NCBI GenBank assembly: GCA_020747015.1
Contig: JAGTJM010000056.1
Span: forward strand, 1 to 64,000
Direction of reading: 5' to 3'
DNA from: Pyrenochaeta sp. MPI-SDFR-AT-0127
Taxonomy: Eukaryota; Ascomycota; Dothideomycetes; Pleosporales; Cucurbitariaceae
DNA length: 64,000 nucleotides
Part shown: piece after piece, positions 11,801 to 22,666 of the stretch
Numbering within the stretch: the first letter of the stretch is position 1
Layout of the letters: every line of letters starts with the position of its first letter
Position numbers and translations under genes: made by a program
The notes under the pieces: generated by a model
The model's database searches: none
Told to the model about the DNA's origin: nothing
The model's input: the letters and a program-made list of their open reading frames with translations, nothing else

Positions 11801-12075
11801 GCGGTACTGATATTGCTCAGTCTGCTGCCGACATTGTGCTTATGCGTCCAAACCTTTCGGGAGTCTTGACCATCATTGCTATCAGCAAGAAAGCCATACA
11901 CAGGGTAGTATTCAACTTTGGGTGGAGTTTCGTCTACAACTTATTCGCCGTCTTACTCGGTGCAGGTGCGTTCGTTCGTGCACGGATTCCGCCCGAGTTC
12001 GCGGGACTGGGAGAATTAGTCAGTGTGTTGCCTGTGATTCTTGCAGCAGTTCTGTTAAGGTGGTCCCGCATCTAG
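8842..12075 (+). CDS. P1B-type copper-transporting ATPase with Cys-Cys-rich N-terminus
   Basis: This is an intronless gene of 1077 residues starting at ATG 8842. It pumps monovalent copper, and possibly silver, across a membrane using ATP. Residues 1-240 are Ser/Thr-rich and carry eleven Cys-Cys pairs, the first at 7-8 and the last at 237-238. Four are preceded by a Cys four positions earlier (C-x3-CC). One HMA domain follows, with GMTCTGC and its metal-binding Cys at 281 and 284. The pump has TGES at 607-610, the membrane metal site CPC at 719-721, the phosphorylated Asp in DKTGTLT at 763, a KHP variant of the HP motif, and GDGTND at 967-972. CPC indicates a Cu(I)/Ag(I) pump of the PCA1/CrpA-like group and argues against a Zn/Cd pump (CPC alone is not absolute). 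Plasma-membrane detoxification is inferred. All catalytic residues are present. Confidence 0.93.
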   Translation: MACKGGCCGSNKATVDTREQNDPKDEIAQKANLPVPSTASSGLEQAQATETNDCCDLPSADPIKYSQPPPYTEDESKECIEDCCGTIGAIQKSPASSNTECQKACCTTVASKPMTDSTSNSCCASPNPVVTATTGALSQCTSLSRDCCSSDPSAATSEPITIQSGCGTDLRSACCTGRTQSVSSSSCTDDCCAQEDSDSNVIAAGTESPCCTTERTKCGTVTKDTGCCAGVASTEKCCGDATKNITVDEVEFVSSGSDLVDLEKGNTGREHIILSISGMTCTGCETKLKRTLGTLHYVSNLKTSLVLARAEFDIVQGAASAEDVIKHLQRTTEFKCEHISNQGSSLDCIFSGDQTSYIKGEWPDGVLDVRRMDKETIRIDFDAKVVGARDLLEQPWSRPLRLAPPRPDPGLDAGSRHVRHMGWLTLLSAALTIPVLVLAWAPLPEREIAYGSASLALATIVQVVIAGPFYPKAIKALVFSRVIEMDLLIVLSTSAAYIFSVVSFGYLVAGHPLSTGEFFETSTLLVTLIMVGRWVASLARQKAAESISIRSLQTPTAILVEDAQVEKEIDARLLQYGDVFKVAPDSRIPTDGTVISGASEIDESMLTGESKPLEKQAGSSVIAGSINGSGILTVRLTRLPGDNTITTIACMVDEAKLSKPKIQDIADKVASYFVPVVVLLTIITFIIWIAIGISVRHQSGSEATIEAITYAITVLIVSCPCAIGLAVPMVIVVASGVAARRGVIFKSAGSIEVAYKTTDVVFDKTGTLTAGRLAVVNEEYLGEDKDVTKSLLLGLLANIKHPVSTAVVAHLSTRETLISPVQDAKALPGKGVEGICKGKRLRAGNSRWLNLESNPRVQPMLVQGLTAFCFTVDDVLVATFGLQDTLRPEALSTVSQLQLRGLNIHILSGDDDVAVQTIASQLDIPSSNVRSRCSPGDKQAYIRGLLAAPTLPTSTVKQRKPIVMFVGDGTNDAVALAQATIGVHVSSGTDIAQSAADIVLMRPNLSGVLTIIAISKKAIHRVVFNFGWSFVYNLFAVLLGAGAFVRARIPPEFAGLGELVSVLPVILAAVLLRWSRI

Positions 12076-12662
12076 AAGTTCTTATTCGTAAATGTCAAGT
12101 TTTGATGAGGTAGAGGAGGATATGATAAGTTGTAACGAACATCGAGGCACTCCAGACATGTGTGGGAGCCGTGTTACGGCTCTGCAGATCATGATTAAAT
12201 CTTTTCGCATGTGAAGGGTCAGATATGAGTCGTGGTAATAACAGCATCGGAGTACAATGAGACAGAATCTAGCGAGGGCACAAGCCAATCAGAACGAGCG
12301 GAGTCTTACGTCATTATAGAATCCATGGGAGCCCTTGGGCGATGGGCTTGGGAGATCAACAGGCACATACAAGCATCTGCAACCACTGATAAAAGTTCTC
12401 AGCCAGCAATGCATACATCTTGTGCCGTATTGCCTCTGTCATGGGGTCAGGATCTCGATTCTGTCTCTTTTGGGCGCGGCAGAAGCCCGAATAGGAATGA
12501 CGTCAGAACGATGAATCCTCTGAATGACCACATCGCTAACCGGGTGCCACAGCGCAATAACCCAACTCCCGAACTCGTATTTCGCCATGACAGTCTCTAA
12601 TCTTGAGTGAATTCTCTGATTCTTATCCTCTTCACTACTTGTTGTCCGCAACCTTGGACGAA
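12076..12662. other. Intergenic region
   Basis: This is 587 bp between two genes in tandem on the plus strand. I see no further gene. The frame open from 12603 has no ATG before 12663. Confidence 0.45.
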
Positions 12663-14930
12663 ATGGATTCGCCCACAAACCGCGATGCGACGACACCGGC
12701 TATTTCGCAGCGGAAACCTGTGCCTCGACGACGGCCTTCCATAACACCCAAGCCTGAGCGTGAGCTCAAGAGTAGAATAACACCGAATGCCTTCCTTGTT
12801 GGTACCATTATAGCGGCCTTGTCCTTGTCCTGGCCGCTGCGTTGGGCCATCTCTGGAGCACCAATACTGGTATATACTGCCATGCTAGGCGAGGCATATG
12901 GCCATCGCATACTACCTTTTGTCCCTGTCTGGTCCATTTTTGCGATAGTAAACATTGCCTACGCCATTTGCTCTACGTCCTGGCTTCTCTACTGGGTGTT
13001 CTGGGCTTTTTGCTGGCCCGCGATACTAGTCGCTTGCCTGTACCAGTTCGATGCGCCTGCCGCGCTTGCTAGACGTACGCTGAGAAAGACTTTCCTACGA
13101 GAACTACACTTCATCAATGATCAAATCGCTTTTTTTGATCTGCCCGCACTGGAAATTGACACTGAAGTCAAGGGCCTGTTCGTTATCCGCGGGGTTACAC
13201 TATCACTCTCGACATTAACCCTGGTTGCTCATGGCATCGAAGCCGGGATAAAGTTATCGGATGATATCGAGCTCGCCATTCAGACTGACAAGGTCGTTGT
13301 GCCCCTTTTCCGACAAATCACCGTTGATGACGTCTACGCCAACGTCAAAGGTGGTGACTGGGAAGTCACATTCGGTAATGTTGCCTATGGCAAGCCTGAA
13401 CCAGACGATGATGACTCGGTGATCGTTACTGATACTGCCATTCTGAGAGCAGCATCTGTCGCTCACCAGGACGGTGCCAGTAGGCGACCTACGGAGATGG
13501 TCAGGAACATGACAAATGGAGAAATGCCGACAGAAGCTGGGGATGCTAAATCTGCGTTTGCATCTGTCACGAGACTATCATCTTCAGACGACGAGGATGC
13601 AAACACCAAATACCTAGAGCATGTGCAGCATATCGATGATACAAGCGCGATCACAATTGCGAAGAACGCCCTGCAAGCAGCTTCTCAAGCACTACAAGAT
13701 GCTTCCTCGGATGATGAAGGAAATGAGAAAGATGGTCGTTTGAACATGAGTAATTTGGAGCAAATGCGAGCCGCCATCTGTACGCATATCCATAGTGGAC
13801 CTTCGATCCCACATCCGCCATCGAAGTCGATCAGAGTTTCTACACTCCGGAAAACGTCCTATCCGAACTTCAAGAAGTTTCTCCATAGACTTCCGTTCCT
13901 CTACAGGCTGTTACTAACGCCGATTTGCTATTTCCATCCTGTTGTGTTCAAGTCCATTACGGCTGCCGGCTCGGGCAAATGGTTCGTCAGCCTTATGCGG
14001 CAATATCTCTTCAAACACTACTCAACTTCAGACGCCGAAATTCGCAGACTAGAAGCTCGCATTTCTTCATGGTGCTCAGATGCGAACTTCGCAGTTGAAT
14101 TGGGACCGATTAAGAGCGGGGCTAGTTTCCCGCTGAACCTCAACGACAACATCCAATGTCATTTCAAGATTTCCGATGTCATGGCATATAGGGCCCTCCC
14201 TGACGCCGTAGAATTGAAGCAGGTTGTCCGACTAGGAGGTGGCGATGCAACCCTTACAATCCCGACTTTTCTATTCCCACGGCATGAACACATCTTCCCT
14301 AAATTACCTACCGACTACGAAATCATGGAGATGGAGCAAGCCATTGCTGAACTTGAAGGGACACCTAAAGCAGTTCAAGCTCGAAAGGACCTGGAGAAGC
14401 TCAAGCGAGATGAAGCGAGTATGCACGTATCTGCTCACGCCCATCTTCCGGCTCAATTCCACCAAGACCTGCTCAACTTCGTTGCTGCAATTGTTAAAGC
14501 AACCAAGGTCATAGAGTCTGACAAGGATTTCGAAGAGGCAAAGGTGTTACGTGAACTTAAAAGACTGTCAACCACGGCATCGGATAGTGATGTGAGCAGC
14601 ATCGCATCAGTCAACACGAACAACACAGACATTTCACACAATTCACAATCCACCCTCAATGCCAACGAGGATAAAAGCTTCAAAGGCTTCTTAAAGAAAG
14701 TTGACTCTGGGTTCAAGGAAGCGGGTAATAAGACAATCGTAGGCATGCGCAAGGCGGGTCACAATACTGTGAGTGCTATGGCGAACGATCGGTGGATTGC
14801 GAGATTGGTGGGTAAAGTGACACGTAAGCTGGAGAAAGCCCAAGGCGAAGTCGGCTACTCAGGTGAGGTGCCGATACCGCTGGCTAAATACCGGCAGCGA
14901 CACGAGTCGGAGAGCAAGATCTTACCGTGA
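12663..14930 (+). CDS. Unrecognised large membrane-anchored protein, 755 residues
   Basis: This is an intronless gene. I chose the ATG at 12663 because the open frame upstream of it contains no other ATG. A basic Pro/Arg-rich N-terminus is followed by three or four hydrophobic segments at about residues 40-140. Then comes a soluble domain beginning FFDLPALEIDTEVKG with many alternating beta-type stretches. Acidic Ser/Asp-rich stretches (SSSDDEDA, SSDDEGNE) interrupt it. The C-terminal third is helical and charged, with SFKGFLKKVDSGFKEAG-type amphipathic segments. It looks like a conserved ascomycete protein, but I do not recognise a named family. The membrane anchor followed by repeated beta-strand blocks loosely recalls bridge-like lipid-transfer proteins such as Mdm31; this is only an impression. 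Confidence 0.7.
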   Translation: MDSPTNRDATTPAISQRKPVPRRRPSITPKPERELKSRITPNAFLVGTIIAALSLSWPLRWAISGAPILVYTAMLGEAYGHRILPFVPVWSIFAIVNIAYAICSTSWLLYWVFWAFCWPAILVACLYQFDAPAALARRTLRKTFLRELHFINDQIAFFDLPALEIDTEVKGLFVIRGVTLSLSTLTLVAHGIEAGIKLSDDIELAIQTDKVVVPLFRQITVDDVYANVKGGDWEVTFGNVAYGKPEPDDDDSVIVTDTAILRAASVAHQDGASRRPTEMVRNMTNGEMPTEAGDAKSAFASVTRLSSSDDEDANTKYLEHVQHIDDTSAITIAKNALQAASQALQDASSDDEGNEKDGRLNMSNLEQMRAAICTHIHSGPSIPHPPSKSIRVSTLRKTSYPNFKKFLHRLPFLYRLLLTPICYFHPVVFKSITAAGSGKWFVSLMRQYLFKHYSTSDAEIRRLEARISSWCSDANFAVELGPIKSGASFPLNLNDNIQCHFKISDVMAYRALPDAVELKQVVRLGGGDATLTIPTFLFPRHEHIFPKLPTDYEIMEMEQAIAELEGTPKAVQARKDLEKLKRDEASMHVSAHAHLPAQFHQDLLNFVAAIVKATKVIESDKDFEEAKVLRELKRLSTTASDSDVSSIASVNTNNTDISHNSQSTLNANEDKSFKGFLKKVDSGFKEAGNKTIVGMRKAGHNTVSAMANDRWIARLVGKVTRKLEKAQGEVGYSGEVPIPLAKYRQRHESESKILP

Positions 14931-15116
14931 GCGTGCATTGGAGGCGTTTGGGAGTGACGGGCAAAGCGTATGATACCCAGTGGACCGACTTACTATACCT
15001 ACATCCACTAGATTGCGTGAGAGAAATTGATACAATAAGAGACGCTGTCTCTGTAAAGAAACATGTATAATCGACTGTGCTTCATTTGAAAATGGAACTT
15101 GCATTCAAAAGCCTTT

Positions 15117-17139
15117 CTATGTACGCCCGGGAGGAATTCCGCCCCATGTCCCGTTTGGCCACCAAGTGCCTGCCCTGGTGAAGTCGCTATAGGACACTCC
15201 GCCAAATGGTTGGTAATTAATGAACCCAAACCTGAAGTACTCTGGTCCATCCACAGAGCGCCTCGTCCATGTGAAGCTACTCTCATTTCCTCCAACACCT
15301 CCTCTATACCTCTCCACATCGTTGACAAGAACGCTAACGCCCTCATACCCGCGCAGCAGACCTTGCCACACAAAGGTAATATTGTTTCCATTTACAACGG
15401 GTTCAAGAAGAGCTGGAATACCAGATCCAAGCTGTGCATCGCCCCTAAGCGCAGCGGCAGTTTGCAGGATAGGATCAAACCCCCATCTCGCAACTCCATT
15501 GACAAACAATCCCACTAATAAGCCTTGGCATAGTAGACTAACCCTGGTTTGAAGCGCCGTCCCAGGCAGAAGCAAGAGAGCAAGGATGTAATGGTGAATC
15601 CTCAAGTTAAGCTTTGGTAGTGCAGCAAGAACCCCTAGGCCCACTCCGAGCACAGCATAGATCGCCAAATACCGTAGCAACCGTCCTTCGTTGCGGAAAC
15701 ACCATGCTTGATACAATACCAGGACAAAAATAACCAGCACAATGATCACCAAAGCGGTAATAGCACCAGGCTGTTGCCGGATATCATGCCCTGTAAGTCG
15801 CTGGAGAGGAATCTTTTCGAATGTGTAATTCCCCAAAGCGCCGACCCAAGCACCGCCAACCCACAAGATGGTCTTTTCAACGTGTGCACGGCAGCGAAGA
15901 AGTGTCTTGCGGACGCTCCATTGGTAGAATAGCGCGGCGACAAATGCTGCAGGAAGGAAACGGCCGAGTGTGATGGAAGCAAGAGAGGCGTATGTGGAGT
16001 ATGGAGGGGGGTCAGACGCCATGCTGATTTGAAAGAAGAGGATTGTGAATATTGGTGCAAAGAACGTTGCAGGACTAGTAGTGAAAAGACCAAAGAGGGC
16101 AGTGAAAATTGTGGAGAGGATGAGGAGGTTCCAGCGGGGGTCGTGACATTTGGATGATGCGTTGGTGATGGAGGTGGTGGTGTTGAAGGTGAAGGACATT
16201 GGGAAACTTGAATCAAAGGCAATGCTGTTGATGCCATTCCGCTTCACAGCGCCGTAGTTACTCGACTCTCCTCTCAAGGAGATAACACCACAGCCTCCAT
16301 TTCCGTTGCTGATCACGCCGGCATGAATGGCAGCACCGCAGATGAACGAGTCGCCACGGTATACAAGCGCATCACTTGAGGAAGAGCTTGGTGTACCACC
16401 AACAACTTGAGAACGGTAGTTTATGATTGTTGCACCAATGGACCGTGGGTTCAGGACCTGTGCGCTTAGGCAACCGGAAGGGCAGTTGAAAGCGAAGGAG
16501 GAGTTGGAGAAGGGCAGACAGTTACGACCGTCAAGGCCACAACCTTGCGGAGAGGGCCTGATAATCCACGGTTAGGACGATACGCGTATGGACGAATTGG
16601 CTCTCTTACCATAGGTTGTTGACGCATCCCAATCTTACAGGAGCCCCCAGGCCTCCAAGATTTGTGGGAAGACCATAATCGCTGATGACAACCCCAAATA
16701 TTACAATCCAGAGAATGCATGTTATGCCATAGACGCAAGTGCGCAACCACTTCGGAAGTCGCGCAAGTAAACGGACTGGTAGTGTTTGCCAGCGCTCGAA
16801 GAACGGTGTAATCTTATATGTCCTAGATGGCTCTGGCCCTTTTATCCAGCGCACTCCTTTCCTCACCCAGCGAGCGACTGGCGCAGGTATCTTCTCTTCT
16901 GCCTTTCTCCGCCATTGCGGTGCAAATGTCGACTGATGATGCGGTACACTATCGTCAATCTCTAAGCTCCTTCGAAACGTTGGCGTCGCTATCTTCAAAG
17001 GCGTTGCATCTGGTGTAGACCGCGACGATACACTTGACGTTATCTGATCAGCGTTGTGGTCTCGCCCTCCATGCTCGAGGTCGAGGTCTACCGGGACCGC
17101 GGTGGCGGAGCTCGCGCCTTTGGAGGGAACGTCGGCCAT
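15117..17139 (-). CDS. LCCL-domain multi-pass membrane protein
   Basis: My model is complement(join(15117..16557, 16610..17139)), giving 656 residues. The intron at 16558-16609 (GTAAGA, CTAAC, CAG) joins LGCVNNLW to PSPQGCGLDGRNC. The start is ATG at 17139 (MADVPSKG); the open frame continues upstream but has no ATG. An N-terminal cytosolic region of about 140 residues precedes one membrane helix (about 145-165). The LCCL domain spans about 170-310, with conserved Cys in CGLDGRNC, CPSGC, FICGAAIHAG and GGCGV. About eight further membrane helices fill the C-terminal half, the first following FTTSPATFF and ASDPPPY. Fungal LCCL membrane proteins are widespread in ascomycetes but their function is not established. 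The LCCL domain is expected on the lumenal or outer side. Confidence 0.87.
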
Positions 17140-18858
17140 TTCGGCGGTGAGATCTGGGTGGAATGGTACGCAAAAGCGACAGTGCAAGCTTATCTATGTA
17201 CAGTTATCATGGTGGAAAGAATGTCAATTGCTATGCGACAAGAACTATATGTGCGAAGACTGGCTAGAGGGCACGCGGCTGGCTCAGCAAACATCATCGA
17301 TGTCTGGAGTGGCGGGCGAGGCCACCTGCCAAGCCGGGAGGGCTCCGACACAAGGCTGACGACGCCTTTACACCAAACGTTTCCATGGTCGAGGAACAGG
17401 CACACCCAATTATAGATGTAATTCAGACACGAGGCTCAGGATGGTGGTCATCTACGTAATAGTCTATCACAAGGACCCAAATATACCTTAAGAATTCATG
17501 AGTCCAGAATATTGACTTGATTACGAGAATGGACGTTGAGTTTAGCGCAGTACATGCTCACGCTTTTGGTTATTTGCGATACTGCACCGCTATTTGACCT
17601 AAATGCGCAAAGGAGCAACCATAGATATTCTCATCATATGCTTGACCAGCTGAAAGAGGTTGTTACTGGAATCAAGGTATCGACTACGTTTCTTGAGAAA
17701 CAATCCACAACCCACTCAAATACCAACGACACCAGACTAGCTATATACAAGCCCAAAGTAGCGATGCCCCAAAACTTTCAAATATGTATCAGCCTCAAAC
17801 TTTCGCCGAATATCATAAGGTATGATCCAGTTATGTGGATTTATGAGTCTTAGTTGCACGTCTGCGATAAATTATAGTTTGTTGGTGGGCTAAGTAAATG
17901 AACCAGACACAGAAAGTACAACAAAATGAAGTTGGACCCGATTGAGATTCAGCCTTGCGAGATGAATATAACATGTAGGAGGTCAGGAGAGTTTTGCTTC
18001 CGTAATTATTCGAGAATGTCCATTGCATATACGGTTCGCCGCTGACTAGATGGTCTCTTTGTGTGCTTTAGTAATTCTCGCTGGTCCGAGGAACCACATG
18101 ACCTTTGTCGAGCGAAGCCGTCTCACTTTCAGCTTTTGAAGTTAGATCATTCCAGACACCCTCATGCAGCCGAACTCAATAAACAGTCAGAGTCCATTCC
18201 ACGGAAACATACAAGTCAGCCTCATACTACGACTCAAGCATTCAACTCGCCATGGCTGAGCAATCACGCCTCTGGAGCCCACGAGAAAGCTTAGGTACTG
18301 CCAAAGTAGGACACAATATATATAACTGCCGAGAACATATTTTGCTCCACATCGCAGCACAGCACAGACTTCGATATACCAAACTCGGCTTTGTCCCCGT
18401 TGTCTCGCAATCTTAGTATTGTATTGAAGCCTGTAATGCTTGTCATTTAAGCCATCAATGTTCCGAAATCTCATCAAAGTTTGTTAGTATCTCATTTCTT
18501 CCTTGCTTAAATCAACGTTAACCTCGAAAAAATTTGTGTAGATGTCAGATGCCGAAGGTTGTATGTTTGGGGCTTGCGGGGCTGACCAGGGTCTAATTAA
18601 GAAGCCATTCAGCCTACAAGATGTTAGATTCGGCAACCCTAGAGCCTCATATACAGCTCCTCTAATCCCCATAATATATCTTGGCTTCCTTCTAGCCTAC
18701 CGTAAAAAATTTCCAGAGTGGCTAATGGTAACATATCTGGTCCACATGGCCTAATCCCGGTTTCAAGTGGGACTTGTATAACATCGCCTTGGAACTGGAC
18801 ATCCATCACTCACTTTTTGAAGATTTCGTCATCGTTGTGAATTATTCAAACCAGCAAG
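17140..18858. other. Gene-poor intergenic region
   Basis: This is 1.7 kb between the LCCL gene and the PEBP-like gene, which point away from each other. Short frames such as 17536-17853 and 18542-18754 lack signal peptides, domains or splice support. I see no repeat or RNA gene. Confidence 0.4.
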
Positions 18859-19555
18859 ATGAAGTTTACCGCTGCATTCTCGTCGCTATTGCTCGCCGTG
18901 CCTGCTTTTGCACAGTCTACTCCAAGTGGCTTCACACCTGTGGTTAATTCGACGCTGGACGTTTACTATGGCACTCAGTACATCAGCCCCGGGCTAGTTG
19001 TCAAGAAGTCGAGTGGGTGAACCAGCATGAATCAGGGAGAGAAGAGAGAGAAATGTTTACTGATCATGCTTAGTTACCCAAAGAGCTCCTGTAATCGGTG
19101 TCACCAATGCCGCACTCACTGGCAAGTATTTGCTGGCTATGATTGGTGAGGGCACTTTCCACATTTCCAAGAGAAGCGCGAAATTGACCAGTGTAGACAT
19201 CGACGGTTCTTCAGGCGGTAAAACAACCACTGTGCTCCATGCCCTACTCCAGGACTACACACCGGCTGGTACAACCCAAAACGGTACTTCTGTTCTCACC
19301 ACCAAAGCAACAGGACCGTCTTCCTACTTTGGTCCCGCCCCGCCAGCCGGCCAGCCACCCACGCATCGATACGTATTTTTACTGCATGCGCAGCCTGCGA
19401 ACTTTTCAGTGCCAGCGGCACACAAGCAAGCAGTATCTAGCCGCTTTGCCATCGACTGGCCCAAATTTATCGTTGATGCTGGTCTGTCAGCACCGCTGTA
19501 TGGGAATTATCTGCAGGTGAAGAGTGGAGATAACACAAAGCGTTGGTTTGCATAG
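18859..19555 (+). CDS. Secreted PEBP-like protein
   Basis: My model is join(18859..19012, 19074..19555), giving 211 residues. The intron at 19013-19073 uses donor GTGGGT and acceptor TAG. The start MKFTAAFSSLLLAVPAFA is a clear signal peptide, cut after about residue 18. The mature protein fits the phosphatidylethanolamine-binding family. It has a ligand-fold core, then the block PPTHRYVFLLHAQP that corresponds to the conserved H-R-Y-hydrophobic strand of fungal PEBPs, and a C-terminal helix ending ...YLQVKSG. The usual DPDAP motif near the anion site is replaced by IDGSSGGK, so ligand binding may differ. Potential N-glycosylation sites occur (NST, NGT, NFS). It lies 731 bp upstream of a second small secreted protein in the same direction. 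A role outside the cell is inferred from the signal peptide. Confidence 0.78.
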
Positions 19556-20286
19556 ATATACTTGGACAGGAATGATAAGTTTGAGCAGTGCCATCGAGTT
19601 ATAGGAGAATGATACGCAGTGGTGGTAGCTATATGCACAGAAGTACAACGTCAATTGAACACTCTTTCACAATTTTGATTTTGTGCAGTTATGAGTATTA
19701 TACTTCTACGATGCCGGGGCAAAACTAAGTTGCATTCTGTTGAACAACCGAATTAAGTGAATTGAACAAAGGACTATGTGCCTGATGTACATCGGTAGTT
19801 ATGGAGCTTCGCAATTGAGCCGGTCTTATACATGCGACGCCTAGTATTCCTATAATGTTAGCGATCTACATGTGCTGAATTGCGGCAAAAGCCAGTCATT
19901 GTACTGCCCTCCAACTACCACATCCAAATCTCCGGTAACACTTTCAGGAAATACCTCGCGCATTGTAGTGGCCATGGTTGTGTCTTCTACCAGATCAGTC
20001 CAACAAGCAATGCTGATGAGAAACGCGCGTTTGTCACATCATTACCTTGCGCAATGTAGTACCATGGATATGAACGTACGGCCCTGGTAACATTCAAGAG
20101 TTGGCGAGCAGGTCACTGTCGGTAGATGTCAAAACTTCGGATGTCGAGAAACGGCCCACAACAAGATGTTCCGAGGGCAATATGTAGATATAAAAGGATG
20201 TGATCTCCTGGCATATGTTGATATTCTTTAGCCCTCATTCTTAGTTACATCCAGCGAGGTAGGAATTCCCAGAAAAGCACTTTACC
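19556..20286. other. Intergenic region between two secreted-protein genes
   Basis: This is 731 bp with no convincing gene. It contains the TATA-like element of the downstream gene. Confidence 0.45.
20189..20197 (+). promoter_or_regulatory. TATA-like box of the secreted 181-residue protein gene
   Basis: TATAAAAGG lies 89 bp before the ATG at 20287, a plausible distance for a fungal core promoter with a short leader. Function is inferred from sequence only. Confidence 0.45.
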
Positions 20287-20931
20287 ATGAGACTCTTCGC
20301 TATTGCCGTCACGCTTTGCAGCGTTGGCTCTGCAATGCCACTTCTTCCGTGGATACAGTCCGCTCCTCCGGTTGCTGGTACACCATTTTACCAGTTGCAG
20401 GCCAAGTCGTGAGTGGGCAATTATTCTCATATGCCGGCCGATGCTGATTGTAGGTCATAGAACAGTGACCGCAATTGTCAACCAGTGGGTTACCCTTGCG
20501 AGTGGATCAACCAGCTACACTCTCGGAAGCACCCAAACTGCAGCGACCAAGTTCTTCATCAACAAATACAACGCCACAAACACCTACGCCTTCCACAATG
20601 CAGATGACACACGTCAGCTTGCACTCCAGGGCACCAACGGAACACTCCTCTATCTTGTTGATGTAACCAACCCCCGCGCGGATACCATTCCTGGAGGCCA
20701 ATTGATGGAGTGGGCGACGTTCACAACGAACAACAACATCCTCGGTGTCAATGATGGGAGTACTTTGCAGAATCGAACGTTTGCCTCTGTGGGTGGCCAG
20801 CTGGCGCTTTATGACGGTGAGTTGCACTTTAGTCTGAAAGACGATAGGCTGATAGGTTTTCAGGCGTCAGCAGTACAGCACAAACAGTTACGCCGATTAC
20901 GCTCAATCTTGTGCAGAGTGGAAGTGCATAA
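20287..20931 (+). CDS. Small secreted protein of unknown function
   Basis: My model is join(20287..20408, 20461..20816, 20864..20931), giving 181 residues. The introns are 52 bp (GTGAGT...ATAG) and 47 bp (GTGAGT...CAG), and the frame closes at TAA 20929. MRLFAIAVTLCSVGSA is a signal peptide. The mature protein has no Cys and is rich in Thr, Asn and Ala, with predicted short beta-strands and several N-x-S/T sites (NAT, NGT, NRT). A C-terminal TAQTVTPITLNLVQSGSA segment ends the protein. I do not recognise the family. It resembles uncharacterised secreted proteins of plant-associated Pleosporales, and a surface or effector role is only a guess. A TATA box lies close upstream. Confidence 0.72.
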
Positions 20932-21295
20932 ACTCAATCTCTGGGGCCAGCGAGAAGACGAAGGCATGGTTGGTAGTATGGAGGATGGCTTTAGCTTTGT
21001 CCCAATTGTATTTCATGTGACAAAAGTAGCAATTCAACATCGAGGACCATTGAATTAATTCTTCGAGTTAAATGAGAATGGCATGCACAGTGATGTCGAC
21101 GAAACGCCCTCCTCACCACCCCAAGGCTGCATATAGTGTCTGTGCGTATCGATAGTGACTTCCGAAACGGAAATTTGAACACTCTTGGCATCCCACCACG
21201 GAAAGCGCAACTCATTGACAACACCACAATCAGCCCCGCGCACTGCGTCCTCCGCCCTATCGCTCCTCCAGGCCTATCCATACGCGACAAAAACT
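20932..21295. other. Intergenic region
   Basis: This is 364 bp before eIF3m. No gene is seen; it presumably holds the eIF3m promoter and leader. Confidence 0.45.
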
Positions 21296-22666
21296 ATGCC
21301 GGGCCCAAAGAACACGCTCCTCATCGAGGGCAGCTTCGAGGAGCTTACCGACGAGTTCGCACAATACGTCGACAGCCTCAAAAAATCCCAGGGCGACGAG
21401 ACTTCGAACCTCCAGGGCGAGAGCGCGGATCTATTGAAAGAGAACAAGAAAGATGAGGTCCTCAAGAAGCTGGTTGTCGGTAGTCAGGCGCTGAATCAGG
21501 CACCAGAGAAGGGTACGATTGAGATACAGTGACTCGAGAGAGGCGGGGCTAACAATTGTGGTGAATTAGAATTCATAGCGGCGTATAACCTCCTGGTCCA
21601 CCTTGTAAACCAGTCGCCAAATGTGAGCATGTTCTTACCCAAGATCTGCCAGAACTTGAGCGCTCCCATTTCTTCGTCACCACAAAACGGCGGTGGTCTT
21701 GCCCTTTCAATTCTCAGCACAATCTTCAACACGACTTCGGCCAGCAGTGAAGTGCGGTACCATGTTCTTCTGGCGATTCTCCGGGTCGTTCGCGCGACGA
21801 GCAACTTCGAGACTCTGCGACCACAGCTGAAGCAGTTGGATACTTGGTTAGAGGCATGGGAGACAGACGAGGACGACTCGCGCAAACTGTACCTCGCAGT
21901 TAGCGATGTTGCAGCCGACGCAGGCGAGGACGAGCAGGCATACACATACCTCCTTCGTGCCCTCCGTACATTCACCTCTGAAGAAGCCTCCTCGCCCGAG
22001 GCCCGCGAACTATCCCTCCGCGCACTCAAGTCCGCCCTCACCCACCCCACCCACTTCGACTTCCAGGATCTCACCGATCTCGACTCGATCCAAGCTCTCC
22101 GCAACTCAGACGCAGTCCACTTCCAGCTTCTCGAGATCTTCAACTCAGACTTGCTGGACGACTTCAACGACTTCAAGGACGAGCACGATGGCTGGGTCGA
22201 GGAGTCAGGTCTCGACGGTGCTGCGCTGAATCGCAAAATCCGTCTCCTCACACTCGCGTCCATGGCCGCTTCGGCAGGCCAGACGCGCTCGCTACCCTAC
22301 GATAAGATTGCAAAAGCGCTCCAGGTCCCCTCTGAAGATGTTGAGATGTGGGTCATCGATGTGATCCGCGCTGGCCTCGTAGAAGGCAAGCTCAGCCAAC
22401 TGAACCAAACTTTCCTCATTCACCGCTCAACATACCGAGTGTTTGGTGACAACCAGTGGAGAGAAGTGGCATCGAGACTTGATCTGTGGCGAAACAGCTT
22501 GCAGGGTGTATTGCAGGTCGTACAGCAAGAGAAGCAAAGGTTCCAACAAGAAAAGGAGGACGAGGCAAACAAGGCAGACCAAAAGGCCGAGATGGCGAGC
22601 AGATTTGGAGGACGTGGCGGGCAGAGGAAGCAACAGCCTAGGGCTATCGATGACGATTTGGATTAG
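21296..22666 (+). CDS. eIF3m: Translation initiation factor eIF3 subunit m
   Basis: My model is join(21296..21512, 21570..22666), giving 437 residues. The intron at 21513-21569 (GTACGA, branch GCTAAC, TAG) joins APEK to EFIAAYNLLVHLV. The start MPGPKNTLLIEGSFEELTDE matches fungal eIF3m N-termini. A helical repeat region (about 60-250) leads into the PCI domain (about 250-390), whose winged-helix part contains IRLLTLASMAA, YDKIAKALQVPSEDVEMWVIDVIRAGLVEGKLSQ and the conserved FGDNQWREVASRLDLWRNSL. The tail is Gln/Glu-rich and ends in an acidic IDDDLD. The protein is a cytosolic subunit of the eIF3 complex that loads mRNA on the 40S ribosome. Length is normal for the family. Confidence 0.93.

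Noticed and set aside
21496..22263. 255-codon minus-strand frame
   Set aside because: It is antisense to eIF3m and very Arg/Ser-rich, as expected from the reverse complement of a codon-biased gene.
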